Shown: piece by piece, positions 59,977-64,000 of the stretch
How the letters are laid out: each line of letters opens with the position of its first letter
How positions within the stretch are numbered: position 1 is the first letter of the stretch
Assembly (NCBI GenBank): GCA_963850345.1
Contig: CAWKKW010000005.1
Span: 682,001 to 746,000, forward strand
DNA: 64,000 nucleotides
Source of the DNA: CAWKKW01 sp963850345
Lineage (GTDB): Bacteria; Acidobacteriota; Terriglobia; Terriglobales; Acidobacteriaceae
Direction: 5' to 3'
Translations under genes and position numbers: made by a program
Notes under the pieces: model-generated
Databases searched by the model: none
The model's input: only the letters and a program-made list of their open reading frames with translations
Told to the model about the DNA's origin: nothing

Positions 59977-61449
59977 TCAGTATTGGCCGTATCGACCGCG
60001 CACCGACTCCAGCAGCTTTTGCGAGTCGTAGCCGATGCCGTCCTTGAAGACAACTTCGACCTTTTCTATATCGGAGATGCGGCTTGAGGGATCTCCCTTG
60101 ATCAGCACAAGGTCTGCCGCTTTGCCCGGAGTCACCGAGCCAATTTGCTTGTCTCTGCCGAGATAAATCGCTCCGTTCAGAGTTGCGATCTTGATCGCCT
60201 CCACTGGGGAGAAGCCCGCCTCGACCAGCAACTCAATTCCTCTCTGGTCGCCGAATCCAGGCAGCACATCGCCTCTGCCGGTAGGGTCTGGACCCGCCAG
60301 CAGCAGCCCGCCTGCCGCGACGAATGCCCGCTCCAACCCCAGCTCGTGCTTCCAGAGTATTGCCGGATCGATCTCCGGCGAAGCGGCGGATCGTTGCCGC
60401 ACCAGGAAGAAATCTTCGCGCGCCTGCGGAGTCATCGCATCCAGTTGCTGTTGCCGCAGCGGCGGCCGACCTCCGCCCGCGTCCCCTTCAAACACCGGCA
60501 GAGTAGAGGTGATGGCGACGTGATGACGGACGAGGATATCAATGAGTTGCTTCCCCTCGGCACTCTCCGGACTCATGCGCGCCAGCGTCTCTTCTCCTGG
60601 ACTTTGGCTGCATACATCCGGCCGCTTGTCTCGGTCGAGTTGCGTATTTACGAAAAACCCGTGTTCAAGATCATCGATGCCGAGTTCTGCAGCCTCCGGA
60701 TACGTAACGGAACAGAGGTGGCCGGTGACTTTCATTCCGTGCTTATGCGCCTCTTCGATGGCTGCCTTCAGCTCATCGCGAGTGATGTTCATGTAGGCCT
60801 TGAAGGAAGTGACACCTTGCCCAGCCCAGAAATTTACAGTCTGGCGTGCGTCCTCCGGCCCGGTGAGGTGCGGCATCTGGATGAAGTAGCTCGTGCTGCC
60901 TTCGAGATAAGGGCCGGTGACGTCGATGTGAGGGCCGGGAAGATTGCCCGCTTCAATCTCGTGCTTCAGATTGAGATCGGCGTAGGTTTCTACACTGCCC
61001 GTGGTCCGCATCGTCGTAACGCCTGCGGCGAGATACAGCCGCGGCGCGGAGAAGGTCATCTGCGGCACCAGGACTGGCGCGTCGTAATGATGCTGGCTGT
61101 TGAGATTGGGCCGGACAATGTAGAAGAGATGATTGTGCATGCCGACGATCCCCGGCATTACGGTATAGCCGCGGCCTTCGATCACTGTGGTGCCGTTCGA
61201 AGTCTGCCCTTCGGGGCCTTTGACCTCCGCACCCTTCTCGATCGAGGCGATCTTGCCGTTTTCGATCACGACGTTCTGATCCTCGACGGCAGGAGCTCCG
61301 GTTCCATCGATGACGCGCACATGCGTCAGGACAACGCGAGGAGTCTGCACGCGCACGAATTCCTGAACGCCTTTAGAGAGCGGGGCAGTCTGGGCGTGGG
61401 CCACGACAGCGAATAAGAGCACCGAACACGATAGAAGGCGCGAGACCAT
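59977..61449 (-). CDS. exported amidohydrolase-family enzyme
   Basis: The 490-residue protein has a signal peptide (A-H-A-Q at 17-20) and an amidohydrolase TIM barrel with metal ligands His105 and His107 in M-H-N-H, a lysine in S-F-K-A-Y, later H in T-G-H-L and L-E-H-G, and Asp in G-P-D-P-T. The C-terminal P-G-K-A-A-D-L-V-L-I-K-G-D-P is typical of imidazolonepropionase/prolidase-like members. Substrate is unknown. GGAGGAAC precedes ATG 61449. Confidence 0.88.
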   Translation of the reverse strand: MVSRLLSCSVLLFAVVAHAQTAPLSKGVQEFVRVQTPRVVLTHVRVIDGTGAPAVEDQNVVIENGKIASIEKGAEVKGPEGQTSNGTTVIEGRGYTVMPGIVGMHNHLFYIVRPNLNSQHHYDAPVLVPQMTFSAPRLYLAAGVTTMRTTGSVETYADLNLKHEIEAGNLPGPHIDVTGPYLEGSTSYFIQMPHLTGPEDARQTVNFWAGQGVTSFKAYMNITRDELKAAIEEAHKHGMKVTGHLCSVTYPEAAELGIDDLEHGFFVNTQLDRDKRPDVCSQSPGEETLARMSPESAEGKQLIDILVRHHVAITSTLPVFEGDAGGGRPPLRQQQLDAMTPQAREDFFLVRQRSAASPEIDPAILWKHELGLERAFVAAGGLLLAGPDPTGRGDVLPGFGDQRGIELLVEAGFSPVEAIKIATLNGAIYLGRDKQIGSVTPGKAADLVLIKGDPSSRISDIEKVEVVFKDGIGYDSQKLLESVRGRYGQY

Positions 61450-61659
61450 CCAGTTCCTCCACGATGAGCGCTATTGTAGCGGGAGCGTCTGGATCGAGAG
61501 CGAGTGCCTGGAATGGCGCGAACTACAAAGGAAGAGATGAATCTGGGCGAGGAGGAAAACAGGGTTAGTGCGAGCGAGGTCGAGAGGATTGCTGCAGGAG
61601 ACTAGCGGATAGGACAGCGCAGGCAGAGCCTGAATCCTCCAGTGTTTGCTTGGAGGATT

Positions 61660-62085
61660 TCAGCCCTTGTGGCCCGCGCTTTCCAGTTTGGATTCGGCGT
61701 CGTTGATGATCTCGTTGGCCTTTTCGTATTTGCCCGCGTCTTCGCCGGCCTCGTTCCAAAGATTGTGGCCGTCTTCGAGTTCCTTCTGCGCCGCGGCAGT
61801 GTCGATCTCCTCGGGCTTCCGCGCATCGTCAGCGAGGATGGTGACGCGATCGGGAAGCACTTCCACGAAGCCCCATGACACGTGAAAGCGCTGATCGCCG
61901 GCCTCGCCTCCGTGCAGGCGCACCTCTCCGGACCCGAGCAGTGCCAGCAAGGGCGCATGACCCAGCAGCACTTCCATGTAGCCGGACTTCGATGGAAGCT
62001 CGACCGCGTCGGCCGACTGGTCGATGAGGACCTGGTCCGGCGTGACCAGCCGGACCCTCAGTTGATTGCTGTTGCCGTCTGCCAT
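61660..62085 (-). CDS. atpC: ATP synthase F1 epsilon subunit
   Basis: The 141-residue protein has the beta-sandwich N-terminal half (L-R-V-R-L-V-T-P-D; G-Y-M-E-V-L-L-G-H-A-P-L-L-A-L-L-G-S-G) and a C-terminal helical part, as in epsilon. It starts 7 bp after atpD and ends the operon. It couples rotation to catalysis and can inhibit ATP hydrolysis. Confidence 0.94.
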   Translation of the reverse strand: MADGNSNQLRVRLVTPDQVLIDQSADAVELPSKSGYMEVLLGHAPLLALLGSGEVRLHGGEAGDQRFHVSWGFVEVLPDRVTILADDARKPEEIDTAAAQKELEDGHNLWNEAGEDAGKYEKANEIINDAESKLESAGHKG

Positions 62086-62092
62086 GATCGCC

Positions 62093-63535
62093 TCAGGCCG
62101 TCGCCTGCAGCTTCTCAGCCGCTTCGAGCACCTCTTCGATGGTGCCCTTCAGATAGAAGGCCTGCTCGGGCACGCTGTCGTGCTTGCCCTCGATGATCTC
62201 TTTGAAGCTGCGCACCGTGTCCTCGATCTTGACGTACTTGCCGGGAATGCCGGTGAACTGCTCCGCGACGTGGAAGGGCTGCGAAAGGAACTTCTGCACC
62301 TTGCGGGCGCGAGCCACGGTGAGTTTGTCTTCCTCGGCGAGTTCGTCGATACCGAGAATGGCGATGATGTCCTGCAGATCCTTATAGCGCTGCAGAATTC
62401 GCTTCACGCCCTGGGCCACATCGTAGTGTTCCTGGCCCACAATGCGCGGCGACAGAATACGCGACGTAGAGGCCAGAGGGTCGACTGCCGGGTAAATACC
62501 GAGTTCCGACAGCGGGCGCGAAAGCACAGTGGTCGCGTCGAGGTGAGCGAAGGTCGTCGCAGGCGCCGGATCGGTCAAGTCGTCGGCCGGAACGTAGACA
62601 GCCTGTACCGAGGTGACGGAACCGTTTTTGGTCGAGGTGATGCGCTCCTGCAGTTCGCCCATTTCCGTGGCAAGGTTCGGCTGGTAGCCTACGGCGGACG
62701 GCATACGTCCGAGCAGCGTGGAGACCTCAGACCCCGCCTGAGTGAAGCGGAAGATATTGTCGATGAAGAGCAGCGTGTCAGACCCCTCTTCGTCGCGGAA
62801 ATACTCTGCCACGGTCAGGGCGCTGAGGGCCACGCGCAGACGCGCACCTGGCGGCTCGGTCATCTGCCCGTAGATCAGCGCGGCCTTCGATTTGCCGAAA
62901 TCCTTCAGGTCGATGACGCCGGCCTCCTGAAATTCGCGCCAGAGGTCGTTGCCTTCGCGGGTGCGTTCGCCCACACCGGCGAATACGGACAGTCCGCCGT
63001 GCTTCGAGGCGACGTTGTTGATCAACTCTTGAATGACGACGGTTTTGCCCACACCCGCGCCACCGAAGAGGCCGATCTTGCCGCCCTTCAAAAACGGCTG
63101 AATCAGGTCGATGACCTTCACCCCGGTCTCGAACATCTCTTCGCGCGTCGACTGCTCCTCAAACGACGGAGCCTGGCGGTGAATGGGTCGCCGTTCCGTC
63201 TCGCCCACCGGACCGAGTTCGTCCACGGGCTCGCCGATTACGTTGAGCACACGACCCAGCGTCGCGCGGCCTACGGGAACGGTGATGGGGTTGCCGAGAT
63301 CGAGTGCCTGCATGCCCCGCACCATGCCCTCGGTCGCTTCCATCGCGACGCAACGCACACGGCCTTCGCCGAGATGCTGCTCAACTTCCAGAATGACGTT
63401 GATGGGAGTCGGAACGTTGAAGCCTTCGCTGGTGACGCGAAGCGCCTGGTAGATCGGCGGCATCTTCGCTTCATCGAACTGCACGTCGACGGCTGGCCCG
63501 GAGATCTGAATCACTTTACCTATGTTGTCTGCCAT
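62093..63535 (-). CDS. atpD: ATP synthase F1 beta subunit
   Basis: The 480-residue catalytic subunit has Walker A G-G-A-G-V-G-K-T, the catalytic G-E-R-T-R-E-G-N-D-L region and Walker B L-L-F-I-D-N-I, as expected. It lies between atpG and atpC with short gaps (15 and 7 bp). Confidence 0.97.
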   Translation of the reverse strand: MADNIGKVIQISGPAVDVQFDEAKMPPIYQALRVTSEGFNVPTPINVILEVEQHLGEGRVRCVAMEATEGMVRGMQALDLGNPITVPVGRATLGRVLNVIGEPVDELGPVGETERRPIHRQAPSFEEQSTREEMFETGVKVIDLIQPFLKGGKIGLFGGAGVGKTVVIQELINNVASKHGGLSVFAGVGERTREGNDLWREFQEAGVIDLKDFGKSKAALIYGQMTEPPGARLRVALSALTVAEYFRDEEGSDTLLFIDNIFRFTQAGSEVSTLLGRMPSAVGYQPNLATEMGELQERITSTKNGSVTSVQAVYVPADDLTDPAPATTFAHLDATTVLSRPLSELGIYPAVDPLASTSRILSPRIVGQEHYDVAQGVKRILQRYKDLQDIIAILGIDELAEEDKLTVARARKVQKFLSQPFHVAEQFTGIPGKYVKIEDTVRSFKEIIEGKHDSVPEQAFYLKGTIEEVLEAAEKLQATA

Positions 63536-63550
63536 AAATCTCTTTCTCTG

Positions 63551-64000
63551 TTACGAGAGCGCAGCTGCGCCGCTCACAATCTCAATAATTTCCTTGGTAA
63601 TGGCCGCCTGGCGCACACGGTTCATGGTGAGCGTGAGGGAGTCAATCATGTCGGAGGCGTTGTTGGTAGCCGAGTCCATGGCCGTCATGCGAGCGGCGTG
63701 TTCGGCGGCCACCGATTCGAGCATCGCGTGATAGAGCTGGGTGATGACATATCGCGGCAGCAGTCCGGCGAACAACTCTGCGGGCGGCTGCTCGTAGATG
63801 TAGTCCACTTCGGAGGTGCCGAACCGCTTCGCCTCTTCCTCTACTTCGGCGTCCTCGTCCGGATGCAGCGAGACTCCGGCGCTCGAAGCAGCCTGGGCTG
63901 CACGCTCGCGCTCTTCACGATCCGGCTCCTGAGCCGAAGCGATGTCGTGCTCGCCGATTTCGACGATGGGCAAAATGCGCTCCACCACCACGCGTTGCGC
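63551..64000 (-). CDS. atpG: ATP synthase F1 gamma subunit (5' end outside window), with charged insertion
   Basis: The last 149 codons are present and open to the window edge. The conserved end R-Y-V-I-T-Q-L-Y-H-A-M-L-E-S-V-A-A-E and I-T-K-E-I-I-E-I-V-S-G-A-A-A confirms the gamma subunit. Between the strand ending I-L-P-I-V and the conserved Y-I-Y-E there are about 55 residues rich in Glu, Ala, Asp and Arg where E. coli has about 15. This is the site of the chloroplast regulatory insert, but no cysteine pair is present. Confidence 0.93.
   Translation of the reverse strand, partial: AQRVVVERILPIVEIGEHDIASAQEPDREERERAAQAASSAGVSLHPDEDAEVEEEAKRFGTSEVDYIYEQPPAELFAGLLPRYVITQLYHAMLESVAAEHAARMTAMDSATNNASDMIDSLTLTMNRVRQAAITKEIIEIVSGAAALS

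Noticed and set aside
60145..61416. Long forward frame opposite the amidohydrolase
   Set aside because: It is antisense to a clear enzyme gene and its product is unlike any family I know.

Overview
The window looks like a chromosomal segment from an acidobacterium, probably class Terriglobia. The evidence is a very large TonB-dependent receptor with an N-terminal carboxypeptidase-like domain (Oar type), a DUF2277 protein, several Tat-exported or secreted enzymes for plant and soil polymers, and a regulator whose N-terminal domain resembles one I associate with Acidobacteria. The DNA is moderately GC-rich and gene-dense. I saw no tRNA, rRNA, CRISPR array, insertion sequence or phage gene, so this is mostly ordinary chromosome with accessory catabolic and regulatory patches.

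Layout. 1-2.4 kb: an exported cytochrome c-like protein coupled to a DUF2165 membrane protein, divergent from an amidase. 2.4-7.9 kb: a reverse-strand set of TonB receptor, Tat-exported flavin amine oxidase and exported RidA-type deaminase, which reads as a peripheral amine-oxidation module. 8.3-9.0 kb: a GAF-ANTAR (RNA-binding) regulator. 9-19.7 kb, all reverse: GH3 beta-glucosidase behind a LacI-type palindrome, DUF2277, Gfo/Idh/MocA oxidoreductase, aspartase with a creatininase-family hydrolase, a frameshifted methyltransferase, a secreted HExxE protein and class I fumarase. 19.8-25 kb: YpdA-type flavoprotein, a sensor kinase, and a lipoprotein with a trypsin-like domain. 25-32 kb: ABC-2 transporter, a small Cys/His-rich protein, quinone-oxidoreductase-like MDR, SDR, APC permease and a 3-hydroxyisobutyrate dehydrogenase-like protein. 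32-36 kb: OmpA-like envelope protein and a two-gene response-regulator/Hpt operon without a kinase. 35.9-39 kb: CE15 glucuronoyl esterase preceded by a membrane-anchored winged-helix protein with two malectin domains. 39-48.7 kb: TPR protein, AIM24-like protein, dapD, RNase J, acetyl-CoA synthetase, alanine dehydrogenase, a candidate small RNA and a glycine-zipper lipoprotein. 48.8-52.5 kb: an NtrY/NtrX-like two-component pair. 53.5-58 kb: the conserved phoH-ybeY-corC-era cluster. 58.6-64 kb: rpsT, a TPR protein, an amidohydrolase and the end of the ATP synthase operon (atpG-atpD-atpC).

The most interesting locus is the tandem-malectin, ToxR-like one-component regulator upstream of the CE15 esterase. 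Three copies of an octamer lie in its upstream intergenic region, and there is a probable frameshift in its second malectin domain. Other points of note are the exported amine oxidase/RidA pair, an intergenic promoter plus structured RNA plus terminator-like hairpin near 47.7-47.84 kb, an NtrX-like protein with a degraded GAFTGA loop, and an ATP synthase gamma subunit with a long charged insertion at the position of the chloroplast regulatory insert. All function calls come from reading the sequence; no database searches were run.
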